Part shown: positions 32,132-39,593 of the stretch, in pieces
How positions within the stretch are numbered: position 1 is the first letter of the stretch
How the letters are laid out: each line of letters opens with the position of its first letter
NCBI GenBank assembly: GCA_905215385.1
Contig: CAJMPY010000003.1
Span: 62,001 to 126,000 of the forward strand
From: an uncultured bacterium
GTDB taxonomy: Bacteria > Actinomycetota > Coriobacteriia > Coriobacteriales > Coriobacteriaceae
Length of the DNA stretch: 64,000 nt
Reading direction: 5' to 3'
Notes under the pieces: model-generated
Database searches by the model: none
Told to the model about the DNA's origin: nothing
Seen by the model: the letters and a program-made list of their open reading frames with translations, nothing else
Translations under genes and position numbers: made by a program

Positions 32132-32230
32132 AAACGCCCCTAAGCGGCAATCTGACGTTCAATTTCAAGGGCGCGACCATAAGGTCAGCGCCCTTTCATT
32201 TCACGTCACCTTGCTCGCTTAGGGGCGTTT
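32132..32230 (+). other. 99-base nested palindrome (structured RNA or terminator-like element)
   Basis: Outer arms AAACGCCCCTAAGCG (32132-32146) and CGCTTAGGGGCGTTT (32216-32230) pair perfectly over 15 bp. Inside, TGACGT (32153) pairs with ACGTCA (32203), and AAGGGCGCGACC (from 32167) pairs with GGTCAGCGCCCTT apart from one bulge. TTTT ends the outer arm on the plus strand. The stacked stems could be a terminator of the RGG-protein gene, an sRNA, or an inserted palindromic element. Confidence 0.65.
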
Positions 32231-32313
32231 TCGCTGACTTATGCTCAACCTGCGGCGTTGTCTTGCTCCGGGGGTGGCAGTTGGGGACGTTCCTTTTAAT
32301 ATGAGCAGGACAT

Positions 32314-32616
32314 TGTCAAGAGGCAAAATCGGGCCTGGCCCCAACGATATGGGGTCAGGCCCTCTCCCTATATCAACCCGTCCGCGGCGACCTCGGCGTG
32401 TCTTACCGACGCTCGTCTTTGCAGTTTAATATCCGCCCGTGGCGATCTCTCGCTGGGCAATCCGTTGCTACGGCTGAGGCTTCTACGTCGAACCGACAGT
32501 CTGTGCACGCGTGTGGCGCCCTGGGCGCTCGCAGAAAAGGGACCTGAGGTTCGCCTCAACGGCTTCGGATCGAACCGCTTCCGGGGTGACTGGCTTATGT
32601 GCGGGGGACCGCCCCC
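32314..32616 (-). ncRNA. Candidate guide RNA (seekRNA/bridge RNA) in the 3' noncoding end of the IS
   Basis: The roughly 300 bases between the transposase stop and the IS end hold no gene but several stems: GGGGG/CCCCC at 32602-32616, TGAGG-TTCG-CCTCA at 32545-32558, and GGGCCTGGCCCCA with GGGGTCAGGCCC at 32331-32362. IS1111-type elements are known to encode their target-selecting RNA at this location. The RNA boundaries and guide loops cannot be assigned by eye; this entry is a location-based prediction. Confidence 0.4.
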
Positions 32617-33729
32617 CTACGCCCCCTCGGCCATGAGGCCGACCGCCCACACCCAGCAGGCGAGCTCGCGCGCCGTGGCGACGTTCGCCTTGCTGCCGTG
32701 GACCCCGCGCGCGAGCAGCGCCTCCCGCCTCTCGACCAGCCTCCGCACGCCCTTGGCGGCATGCCTCCGGGCGCCCCGGTCCGGGGCCTGGCCCTTGGCG
32801 AGGTCCTTCGGCCGCCCCGAGCACGTCAGGTAGTGCCACGCGGCCTCGACCAGCGCCTTCCTCAGGTGCTTGTTGCCTGCCTTGGTGATCGCGCCCCTGC
32901 GGTCGCTCTCCCCGCTGGAGTGCTCGGAGGGCGTCAGGCCGACCCACGCGGCGAACGACCGGGCGTTCCTGAACCTCGAGAACTCGCCGGCCTCGAACAC
33001 GAGGTCGGCGGCCGTCGCGGTGTCGACGCCCTTGAGGCAGCGCAGGGAGTCGACCCTCCTCCTCCACCTGGGCTTGCTGGCCTCGGCCTCGACGAGCCCC
33101 TCGAGCCTCGCCTTCTCCTCCGCCGCCCGCCTGACCGCGTCGACGTAGTAGGCGAGCGCGTCGTTGTCGGCCCCCTCCGCGAACCTTATCGACTCGATCC
33201 AGGACCAGTGCGCCCGGGTCCAGTTGCCCTTCCTGCGGCCGGTGGGCGTCCTCTCGTCGAAGACGAGCCCGTGCCTGAGCAGGAACTTGGAGAGCCGCTG
33301 CTTCGAGCGCGAGAGGTCGTCCCTCGCGTCCTCGAGCGCCCTGGTCAGGTCGCGGGCGGCCTCGCACTCGTCGCCGGGGACCCACACCTCGACCACGTTG
33401 CCGACCGACAGCATGCGGGCGAGGAACTCGGCGTCGTTGCGGTCGTTCTTCCTGCGCCTGTCCGCGCTGGGCTTGATCATCTTCGAGACGGCGCCGACCA
33501 CGCAGTCGACCCCGAGGCCGGAGAGCCTCTTCTGCAGGTCGAACCCCGTGACCCCGGACTCGTACACGCACCTGGCCCCGGGGTCCACGGAGCGGACCCA
33601 CCCCGCGACGGCGCCGGCGTCGTAGCCGAAGGTCGCGCAGCGCACCTCCCCGGTCATGACGTCGAGGGAGACGGCCTTTATCGAGCGGGCGTGGACGTCG
33701 AGGCCGACGAAGGTGGTAGTATCGAGCAT
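32617..33729 (-). CDS. IS110-family transposase (DEDD recombinase)
   Basis: A 370-residue transposase. The N-terminal DEDD RuvC-like domain begins TTFVGLDVHARSIKAVSLDV with the first catalytic Asp, VYESGVTGFDLQKRL carries the Glu near residue 60, and KNDRNDAEFLARML holds the paired aspartates near 96. The C-terminal Transposase_20 domain shows LRCLKGVDTATAADLVFEAG, FAAWVGLTPSEHSSG and GAITKAGNKHLRKALVEAAW, the last region holding the serine-bearing motif area. Full length and no frameshift, so it is probably functional. The ATG at 33729 has AAGGGG upstream; an ATG five codons earlier is possible. The gene is markedly richer in G+C (CTC/CGC/GTC codons) than its neighbours. Confidence 0.9.
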   Translation of the reverse strand: MLDTTTFVGLDVHARSIKAVSLDVMTGEVRCATFGYDAGAVAGWVRSVDPGARCVYESGVTGFDLQKRLSGLGVDCVVGAVSKMIKPSADRRRKNDRNDAEFLARMLSVGNVVEVWVPGDECEAARDLTRALEDARDDLSRSKQRLSKFLLRHGLVFDERTPTGRRKGNWTRAHWSWIESIRFAEGADNDALAYYVDAVRRAAEEKARLEGLVEAEASKPRWRRRVDSLRCLKGVDTATAADLVFEAGEFSRFRNARSFAAWVGLTPSEHSSGESDRRGAITKAGNKHLRKALVEAAWHYLTCSGRPKDLAKGQAPDRGARRHAAKGVRRLVERREALLARGVHGSKANVATARELACWVWAVGLMAEGA

Positions 33730-33886
33730 GGGAGCCCCTTCCATGAATGCGGCGTGGCCGCCGCGGCTGAATTAGACACTCACCATTGTCGGCCTAATCC
33801 GCGGTCTTTCATGCAGCAGGGGCTCTCAATGTTTTTATGTCCTGCTCATATCGTCTCTGCCGGTAGTTTGGGACACTCCTTGTCAG

Positions 33887-33944
33887 GTAGTCATTGGGGA
33901 CGTTCTTGTTTGACTAGTCGTTTAAGAACGTCCCCAACGACTAC
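33887..33944. repeat. Palindrome with GGGGACGTTC arms
   Basis: GTAGTC then TTGGGGACGTTCTT (33887-33907) is mirrored by AAGAACGTCCCCAA then GACTAC (33924-33944) around a 16-base loop, with a small internal mismatch. The 10-mer GGGGACGTTC also occurs at 32283-32292 beside the IS and at 2368-2377. Confidence 0.75.
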
Positions 33945-33951
33945 ATAGCAT

Positions 33952-34022
33952 GAGAGTGGATAATCTCCCGGTTTGAGTCTGCATTCAAGCTCAAAGTGGG
34001 AGATTATCCACTCTCGTTTTTG
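33952..34022 (+). repeat. Long perfect inverted repeat before pdxT 3' end
   Basis: GAGAGTGGATAATCTCCC (33952-33969) and GGGAGATTATCCACTCTC (33998-34015) are perfectly complementary over 18 bp; an inner TTTGAG/CTCAAA pair extends the stem. A TTTTT run follows on the plus strand, where no upstream gene in that direction needs a terminator other than the IS flank, so a palindromic element is as likely as a terminator. Confidence 0.75.
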
Positions 34023-34028
34023 TTCTAC

Positions 34029-34616
34029 CTACATTTGTAGGAACAGTTCGTGGAGGCGGGTGTCTTCATCGAGTTCGGGGTGGAAGGTTACGCCGAGCTG
34101 GTTGCCCTGGCGGGCGGCGACGATGCGGCCATCGACCTCTGCCAAGGCCTTGGCGTCGCCGTGGACCTCGACGATGCGGGGCGCGCGGATAAATGTCAGC
34201 GGCACTTCACCGTCGATGCCGTCTACCTGTCCCTTGGTGCGAAAACTGCCGAGCTGTCTGCCATAGGCATTGCGCTCAACGAGCACATCCATGGTTGCCA
34301 AACGCGGCGTGCCCTTATCGTCATGAGCGGCAAGGTCGTGAGCCAGCAGAATCAGGCCGGCGCAGGTGCCCAGGACGGGCATGCCTTCAGCGATACGGGT
34401 ACGAAGCTCATCGAGCATACCAAGCTCGGCAAGTAACTTGCCCTGAACGGTGGACTCGCCGCCGGGGAGGACCAGGCGGTCAAAGTTCTGCTGCAAATCG
34501 GCTGCCTGCCTCATCTCGATACAACGTGCGCCCAGCTCGGACAGTCTTGCCTCGTGCTCGGCAAAAGCGCCCTGGACCGCCAGCACGGCGACCGTTTGGT
34601 CTGCATAATCGCTCAT
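34029..34616 (-). CDS. pdxT: Pyridoxal 5'-phosphate synthase glutaminase subunit
   Basis: PdxT hydrolyses glutamine and channels ammonia to PdxS for PLP synthesis. The 195-residue class-I glutaminase shows VAVLAVQGAFAEH at the N-terminus, LVLPGGEST near residue 48, the nucleophile Cys in VLGTCAGLILL near 84 and the His/Glu of TFHPELDED near 177. AAAGGA lies about seven bases before the ATG. It follows pdxS by 20 bp in one operon that is divergent from the MocR-type regulator. The call is firm. Confidence 0.94.
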   Translation of the reverse strand: MSDYADQTVAVLAVQGAFAEHEARLSELGARCIEMRQAADLQQNFDRLVLPGGESTVQGKLLAELGMLDELRTRIAEGMPVLGTCAGLILLAHDLAAHDDKGTPRLATMDVLVERNAYGRQLGSFRTKGQVDGIDGEVPLTFIRAPRIVEVHGDAKALAEVDGRIVAARQGNQLGVTFHPELDEDTRLHELFLQM

Positions 34617-34636
34617 GTGCGATCCTTTCTGCTGGA

Positions 34637-35527
34637 CTAGCGCCCGCGCTCCTCCATGATGATCTCGATTTCGTCGGCGTTGATGCCCACCATGGCCTCG
34701 CCCAGGTCCTCCGAAAGCTCGGCGATGAGCTTGGCGTCGGTGAAGTTTGCCACGGCCTTGACGATGGCGGCGGCGCGCTTGGCGGGGTCGCCGCTCTTAA
34801 AGATGCCCGAGCCAACAAAGACGCCCTCGGCGCCCAGCTGCATCATCAGCGCGGCGTCGGCGGGGGTCGCGACTCCGCCGGCGGCAAAGTTTACGACGGG
34901 GAGCTTGCCCGTGGCATGGACCTCGCGCACCAGCTCGACCGGAACCTGCAGCTGCTTGGCTGCCTCAAAGAGCTCGTCGTCGCGCAGAGCAACAACGTCG
35001 CGGATCTGCTTTTGGATCTTGCGCATGTGACGCACGGCCTGAACGACGTCGCCCGTGCCCGGCTCGCCCTTGGTACGAATCATCGTGGCGCCCTCAGCAA
35101 CACGGCGCAACGCCTCGCCCAGATCGCGGGCGCCGCAGACAAACGGCACGTCAAACTGGGTCTTGTCGATGTGATAGACGTCATCGGCAGGGGAGAGGAC
35201 CTCGGACTCATCGATGTAATCGATCTCGATGGCCTGCAGGACCTGCGCCTCGACAATGTGACCGATGCGACACTTGGCCATAACGGGGATGGAGACGGCC
35301 TCCTGGATGCCCTTGATCATCTTGGGGTCGCTCATGCGCGACACACCACCTGCGGCACGGATATCGGCCGGGATGCGCTCGAGTGCCATGACGGCGCAGG
35401 CGCCTGCCTCTTCGGCGACGCGTGCTTGCTCGGGCGTGGTGACGTCCATGATGACGCCGCCCTTGAGCATCTGCGCGAGCTCGCGATTGAGTTTGACGCG
35501 ATCGGCCTTGTTGGTCTGTTCTGCCAT
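34637..35527 (-). CDS. pdxS: Pyridoxal 5'-phosphate synthase lyase subunit
   Basis: PdxS condenses ribose-5-phosphate, glyceraldehyde-3-phosphate and ammonia into PLP. The 296-residue TIM barrel is highly conserved: KGGVIMDVTTPEQARVAEEA near residue 22, ALERIPADIRAAGGVSRMSD near 48, IPVMAKCRIGHIVEAQ near 78 (with the Schiff-base lysine), RTKGEPGTGDVVQAVRHMR near 149 and VVNFAAGGVATPADAALMM near 212. The ATG at 35527 has GGGAG upstream; 14 extra upstream codons were rejected. The operon pdxS-pdxT is divergent from pdxR with paired operator-like repeats between. Confidence 0.95.
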   Translation of the reverse strand: MAEQTNKADRVKLNRELAQMLKGGVIMDVTTPEQARVAEEAGACAVMALERIPADIRAAGGVSRMSDPKMIKGIQEAVSIPVMAKCRIGHIVEAQVLQAIEIDYIDESEVLSPADDVYHIDKTQFDVPFVCGARDLGEALRRVAEGATMIRTKGEPGTGDVVQAVRHMRKIQKQIRDVVALRDDELFEAAKQLQVPVELVREVHATGKLPVVNFAAGGVATPADAALMMQLGAEGVFVGSGIFKSGDPAKRAAAIVKAVANFTDAKLIAELSEDLGEAMVGINADEIEIIMEERGR

Positions 35528-35619
35528 GGTTGCTCCCTTGGTTGGCATGTGCATTGCTTGACGGAACATCCTATCGGGAAGCTGGGTATGGCGAAATACT
35601 CAGTTTTCGAGATAATTAC

Positions 35620-35661
35620 AAGGTCAGACTAATACCAGAATGAATGACTTAATAAGGTCAG
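35620..35661 (+). promoter_or_regulatory. Paired AAGGTCAG direct repeats, candidate PdxR sites
   Basis: AAGGTCAG occurs at 35620-35627 and again at 35654-35661, 34 bp apart, about three helical turns. MocR/PdxR regulators bind direct repeats between their gene and pdxST, which is exactly this position. The second copy also overlaps the pdxR translation start region. Confidence 0.55.
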
Positions 35662-35672
35662 GTGACAAACTC

Positions 35673-37106
35673 ATGCTTGACTACAATTTGGAAAAACGCG
35701 GCGAGGCATCGCTTTATGAGTATATTTATCAGCAAATTCGAGATGATATCGTTGCTGGACGCATTGCGGCGGGGGAGCATCTTCCGTCTAAGCGCGCCTT
35801 TGCCAGTCATCTGGGAATCAGTGTCATTACTATCGAGAATGCATATAGCCAGTTGCTTGCCGAGGGCTATATTTGCTCAATGCCGCGTCGTGGCTACTAC
35901 GCTTGCGAACTTCCGGATGCACCGGTTTTGGCTTCGGCTGCGGAGGGCATCGACCGAGATGCCGTCTCTGTGGGCCCCAGCGCGTATGATGTCAACGGAC
36001 AGGTCGAGCGATTCGATGCGCTCTCTCCTTCCGCTTTGGAGGCGGCGCGGCTTTGGCAAAGCGCGCTACGGGCGACGCTGGCATCCGAAGACGAACGCGA
36101 AATCTTTTCGACCGCGCCGGCACAGGGCACCGCTCGGCTACGACGCGCAATTGCTCACCATCTGCGCGGGACAAGGGGCATGAATGTCGACCCCGACAAC
36201 ATCGTTATCGGTGCGGGCGCCCAGCTGCTCGATACCATGTTGGTTCAGTTGCTTGGCGCGGACAAGGTGTATGCCGTCGAGGATCCAGGCTATTTGCGCT
36301 TGACGCGCATCTATCAGGTCATGGGTTGCGAAGTGCGGCATGTCCCGTTGGATGCTGAGGGCGTGGACTTGAGCGCGCTGCAGAAAACCGGGACCGATGT
36401 CCTTCACCTGATGCCGTCTCATCAGTATCCGACCGGTCTTGTGACGAGCATTGCGCGTCGCTATGCGCTGCTGAGCTGGGCCGCCGAGCGACCAGGTCGG
36501 TATCTCATCGAAGATGACTTTGATTGTGAGTTTCGCCTTGCCGGCAAGCCGATTCCCGCGCTCGCGTCGATCGATGCCGCCCAGTCGGTTATCTACACCA
36601 ACACGTTTTCGAAGAGCCTTTCATCGGCGTTGCGTTTGGCGTACATGGTGCTGCCCGATGAGCTAATGGAGAGGTTTAAACGCAACCTTGGTTTCTACGC
36701 CTCGTCGGTAAGTTCTGTTGATCAGGTTGCCTTGGCGCGTTTGCTGGAATCGGGTGATTACGAGCGACATGTGAACCGCGTGCGCGTTCGTGCTCGCGAG
36801 GCGCGTGATGGCCTGGCGGCGCTTGTACGGAAAGCGTTTCCGGCAGGGGAAGTCTCGATCGAGTACGCGGACGCCGGCCTTTACTGCGTCGTGGCCGTGG
36901 AGCGTGACGCGGGCGGAAGCTCTTTTGCACGGGCCCTCACGCGCTCGAGCATCCCTTTTATCGATAACGGTGACTGTTTTTGGTGTGCCGATGGCGCATC
37001 TGTCCCTGAAAACTCAACTCAAATTCTTGTTCAGTATGACGATCTGAGTCCAAAAGTACTAACTACCTTGGAATTGCAGCTAATGGGGGGGCATTCTGCA
37101 ACCTAA
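35673..37106 (+). CDS. pdxR: MocR-family PLP-dependent regulator, PdxR-like
   Basis: A 477-residue GntR-type winged helix fused to an aminotransferase-like domain. The DNA-binding part shows LYEYIYQQIRDDIVAGRIAA then HLPSKRAFASHLGISVITIE (residues 14-60). The aminotransferase part includes IGAGAQLLDTMLVQLL near 180, MPSHQYPTGLVTS near 246, YLIEDDFDCEFR near 274 and TNTFSKSLSSALRLAYM near 308 with the PLP lysine. It presumably senses PLP and controls the divergent pdxST. The ATG at 35673 has AGGTGA eight bases upstream and is preferred to 35640. Its stop codon overlaps the left end of a 119-bp repeat. Confidence 0.87.
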   Translation: MLDYNLEKRGEASLYEYIYQQIRDDIVAGRIAAGEHLPSKRAFASHLGISVITIENAYSQLLAEGYICSMPRRGYYACELPDAPVLASAAEGIDRDAVSVGPSAYDVNGQVERFDALSPSALEAARLWQSALRATLASEDEREIFSTAPAQGTARLRRAIAHHLRGTRGMNVDPDNIVIGAGAQLLDTMLVQLLGADKVYAVEDPGYLRLTRIYQVMGCEVRHVPLDAEGVDLSALQKTGTDVLHLMPSHQYPTGLVTSIARRYALLSWAAERPGRYLIEDDFDCEFRLAGKPIPALASIDAAQSVIYTNTFSKSLSSALRLAYMVLPDELMERFKRNLGFYASSVSSVDQVALARLLESGDYERHVNRVRVRAREARDGLAALVRKAFPAGEVSIEYADAGLYCVVAVERDAGGSSFARALTRSSIPFIDNGDCFWCADGASVPENSTQILVQYDDLSPKVLTTLELQLMGGHSAT

Positions 37107-37223
37107 GTGAGTAGACTTTTAGCACTTTGGCGACCAGGCAGTTTTGTAACAAGCTATCTACCTGCGGTTTTGAAAAGCAGGATGACCGGCCTGCTCGGGA
37201 TGTTCAAAAAAGTCTACTCACTT
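37105..37223 (+). repeat. 119-bp element with 16-bp terminal inverted repeats, copy 1
   Basis: Begins AAGTGAGTAGACTTTT and ends with its exact complement AAAAGTCTACTCACTT. The first two bases belong to the pdxR stop codon TAA. Interior landmarks shared with the other copies include TTTGGCGACCAGGC and TACCTGCG. No open reading frame of note lies inside. Two further copies of exactly the same length occur at 38525-38643 and 48557-48675, all in the same orientation. It is MITE-like; a role as terminator or RNA structure is also possible. Confidence 0.88.
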
Positions 37224-37256
37224 GCCGCGCAAAGCTCCTGCATGAGAAAAAAATGG

Positions 37257-37323
37257 GGTTTTCAACAGGGCTTCGTCCAGCTCTCGGCAAGCTTTTGGCC
37301 AGTTGGGGAGGGCTGTTGAAAAC
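37257..37323. repeat. 11-bp inverted repeat in the leader of the orphan nuclease-like gene
   Basis: GTTTTCAACAG (37257-37267) and CTGTTGAAAAC (37313-37323) enclose 45 bases. The interval from 37224 to 37406 has no gene; this is its only clear structure. Confidence 0.55.
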
Positions 37324-37406
37324 TTGGCAGTCCGTTCGGCGCCATTTTTGGTGCGTTCGCGCCAATGCGTGACTGACTGGGTTGAAATTCGTGTTTTCCT
37401 GTGCCT

Positions 37407-38534
37407 ATGAAGGATTTACTTTGTGACATATCAGCTTTTAGGTACTGGCGTTTGCCTCCTCAAGTCCGCGCTTTGTGTCCGCCGCTTCCACGACCGGAAG
37501 AAGACCGGCAGCGATATGATCTCGCCCGCAACCCGACGGCTGCGGTCGCGCTCGGTTTTCCGTTGTATACATTGGTTCGGTCGAGAAACAAACGGACTTG
37601 TCCTGCCAGCATTAGGCAGCGGCTGTTTCTTGGTGAGCTTCCCAGGGAATCCGTGCTGGAAACGGAGCATGGGGTTTTGATTACGTCTCCTCTACTGACG
37701 GCATTCATCATGTTGCGGCATCTGACGGATCTTCAGCTTCTTTTGGTATTGGCGGAGATGTGTGGCTTGTTTGCGGTGTGTGCCCTGCCGGCGGCACTTG
37801 AGGCGGAGCTTTCGCGTGCAATTGATTCGGGCGCGATTTCGACAACGTTCGGTTGGGTGCGCTGCCCGTCCGAGGACGGCACCGCCTCAAATTTATGGCG
37901 TCGAGACGCTTTGGTTTTGGGCGGAGACCTTGACCGTTTTTGTTCAGATGTTTGCGGGATGCGTTACGGCAATAGATTTATAGCGGTATCGCAACTCGTT
38001 CCATTGGGCGCCGCGTCGCCTTTTGAGGTCGAGGCGTATTTGCTACTTGCACTGCCGCGATCCCTGGGAGGCGAAGGTTTTTGCGGCATAGAGCTTAATG
38101 TTGAAGTGATGCTAAGCACAAGTGCTCGAGCGATTGTGGGAAAGTCCCGTGTATATATCGACCTACTTCTTTCTTCGCCGGACGGCAGGCGACAGGTGGC
38201 CATTGAATGTCAGGGAAAGGCCTCGCACGGACGCGCAGGGGATGGCTTGCGTGACGCTGACCGCATGACGGCCCTTCAGGCCATGGGCTACGATGTACTT
38301 CTCCTGACACACAGACAGATATCCGATGAGGGTAGATTCCACGCGATCGTTAAGGCCGTATGCAGGATGCTCGATGCTGAATATCGTGATAAAAGCTCAG
38401 ATGAGCAAAGGGCTGAGACATTACTCCGGTCTGAACTATTCGTTGACTGGACAAAATTGGGAGTAATTGACGGAAAGATGCCCGTTAGACACAAAACAGC
38501 TCGATCGTGGACGGCTGCGGTTCTAAGTGAGTAG
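37407..38534 (+). CDS. Orphan protein with PD-(D/E)XK nuclease-like C-terminus (AbiEi/DUF559-like)
   Basis: About 375 residues. The N-terminal half contains a segment LYTLVRSRNKRTCPASIRQR then ESVLETEHGVLITSPLLTAF, which resembles the middle of actinobacterial AbiEi/DUF559 proteins (a promoter-proximal TSPxxT element). The C-terminal half has VYIDLLLSSPDGRRQVAIEC followed by QGKASHG, then DADRMTALQAMGYDVLLLTH, the spacing of a DUF559/Vsr-like endonuclease core (Asp, then ExQ/K). No ribosome-binding site is obvious; a GTG at 37401 is an alternative. The last residues and the stop codon are supplied by a 119-bp repeat, and another copy lies upstream, so the gene is bracketed by repeats. Function unproven. 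Confidence 0.65.
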   Translation: MKDLLCDISAFRYWRLPPQVRALCPPLPRPEEDRQRYDLARNPTAAVALGFPLYTLVRSRNKRTCPASIRQRLFLGELPRESVLETEHGVLITSPLLTAFIMLRHLTDLQLLLVLAEMCGLFAVCALPAALEAELSRAIDSGAISTTFGWVRCPSEDGTASNLWRRDALVLGGDLDRFCSDVCGMRYGNRFIAVSQLVPLGAASPFEVEAYLLLALPRSLGGEGFCGIELNVEVMLSTSARAIVGKSRVYIDLLLSSPDGRRQVAIECQGKASHGRAGDGLRDADRMTALQAMGYDVLLLTHRQISDEGRFHAIVKAVCRMLDAEYRDKSSDEQRAETLLRSELFVDWTKLGVIDGKMPVRHKTARSWTAAVLSE

Positions 38535-38643
38535 GCTTTTGGCACTTTGGCGACCAGGCCGTTTTGAAACAAGTCATTTACCTGCGACTTTATAAAGCAA
38601 TACGGATGGTCTGCTCGGCAAGTTTCGAAAAGTCTACTCACTT
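38525..38643 (+). repeat. 119-bp element with terminal inverted repeats, copy 2
   Basis: Same length and orientation as the copy at 37105-37223. The left end is AAGTGAGTAGGCTTTT (one base off) and the right end is the perfect AAAAGTCTACTCACTT. AGT GAG TAG of the left end are the last two codons and stop of the upstream gene. The interior is clearly related to copy 1 (GGCACTTTGGCGACCAGGC). Confidence 0.88.
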
Positions 38644-38708
38644 AGTTTTTGACGAGAAACCGATGCCGAAGATAGCTCTATTTCAGGGCGTTAACGAGTC
38701 CTCGAGAC

Positions 38709-38742
38709 ACAAAAAGGCCCGAACCAATACGGTCCGGGCCTT
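38709..38742 (-). terminator. Intrinsic terminator of the rubrerythrin gene
   Basis: GGCCCGAACC and GGTCCGGGCC pair with one mismatch around AATAC; the minus strand continues into TTTTTGTG. It lies about 35 bases after the rubrerythrin stop. Confidence 0.8.
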
Positions 38743-38776
38743 CTTCGAGCTAGAGGTTATGTCTCAGGCAGTTGGC

Positions 38777-39337
38777 TTAGCCAAAGTAGCGCTTGAGCAG
38801 GCCAGCGAAAGCCTTGCCGTGGCGAGCCTCGTCGCGAGCCATCTCGTGCACGGTGTCGTGGATGGCATCGAGGCCAGCGGCCTTGGCGCGCTTGGCAAGA
38901 TCGGTCTTGCCGGCGGTGGCGCCGTTCTCGGCCTCAACGCGCATCTCGAGGTTCTTCTTGGTGGAGTCGGTCACGACCTCGCCCAGAAGCTCGGCGAACT
39001 TGGCGGCGTGCTCGGCCTCCTCGTGGGCAGCCTTCTCCCAGTACAGGCCGATCTCGGGATAGCCCTCGCGATGGGCGACGCGAGCCATGGCCAGGTACAT
39101 GCCGACCTCAGAGCACTCGCCCTCAAAGTTGGCGCGCAGGTCGGCAACGATGTCCTCGGAGACGCCCTCCATCTTGGCGACGCCCACGACGTGCTCGGCA
39201 GCCCACTCGAGCTGGCCCTCCTCCTGCTTCAGGAAGCGAGAGCCGGGAACGCCGCACTGGGGGCACTTGAAATCCTCGGGCAGCTGGTCGCCGTCGAACT
39301 CTTCCACATAACCGCAAACGGGGCAAACAAACTTCAT
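38777..39337 (-). CDS. Reverse rubrerythrin (N-terminal rubredoxin domain)
   Basis: A 186-residue non-haem di-iron peroxidase that detoxifies hydrogen peroxide in anaerobes. The rubredoxin-type Fe(Cys)4 site is N-terminal (CPVCGY at residue 5 and CPQCGV at 25), the reverse order from classical rubrerythrin. The ferritin-like domain follows with ExxH pairs in FEGECSEVGMYLAMARVAHR then AAHEEAEHAAKFAELL, NLEMRVEAE and MARDEARHGKAF. AAAGGATCG precedes the ATG at 39337; extra upstream codons were rejected. It is probably monocistronic with its own terminator. Confidence 0.92.
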   Translation of the reverse strand: MKFVCPVCGYVEEFDGDQLPEDFKCPQCGVPGSRFLKQEEGQLEWAAEHVVGVAKMEGVSEDIVADLRANFEGECSEVGMYLAMARVAHREGYPEIGLYWEKAAHEEAEHAAKFAELLGEVVTDSTKKNLEMRVEAENGATAGKTDLAKRAKAAGLDAIHDTVHEMARDEARHGKAFAGLLKRYFG

Positions 39338-39559
39338 GATTCGATCCTTTCGATCGATGGCGATGGTGCGCTCGTCCGGTCCCGTAAGGGCCCTCTCCGG
39401 ACGTGCGTCTTGACGAGTTCTATTATCCATAAATGAGACCGAATGTGAAGCCTATTAGGAATGATTTTTAATAAAACAATTTAAGCATGTGTAGATGTTG
39501 ATTGATTAACGATTGCTAGACCTCGTGCGACCTCCGATGAGTACAATCGGTCGAGCAAA

Positions 39560-39575
39560 TGTTGACCAATCAACA
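39560..39575. promoter_or_regulatory. TGTTGA-N4-TCAACA dyad upstream of the alcohol dehydrogenase
   Basis: A 6-bp inverted repeat with a 4-base centre lies 18 bases before the start codon. A related GTTGATTGATTAAC is at 39497-39510. The pair could bind a repressor controlling the dehydrogenase operon. Confidence 0.4.
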
Positions 39576-39593
39576 AATGAAGGAGCTTCCTTT

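Larger units (their letters stand above)
32299..33851 (-). mobile_element. IS110-family (IS1111-like) insertion sequence
   Basis: A 1,553-bp element bounded by a perfect 15-bp inverted repeat (ATATGAGCAGGACAT at 32299-32313 and its complement at 33837-33851). It holds one transposase gene with a short 5' noncoding end (about 107 bp) and a long 3' noncoding end (about 303 bp). Inverted repeats plus a long downstream noncoding end are the IS1111-subgroup layout rather than classical IS110. The left flank carries GGGGACGTTC, a motif also in the palindrome at 33887-33944. No target duplication is evident, as expected for this family. True ends may lie a few bases outside the inverted repeats. Confidence 0.75.

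Noticed and set aside
32483..33601. 372-codon Arg/Gly-rich minus-strand frame over the transposase
   Set aside because: Same strand, other frame as the IS110 transposase; Arg-rich composition typical of a shadow frame.
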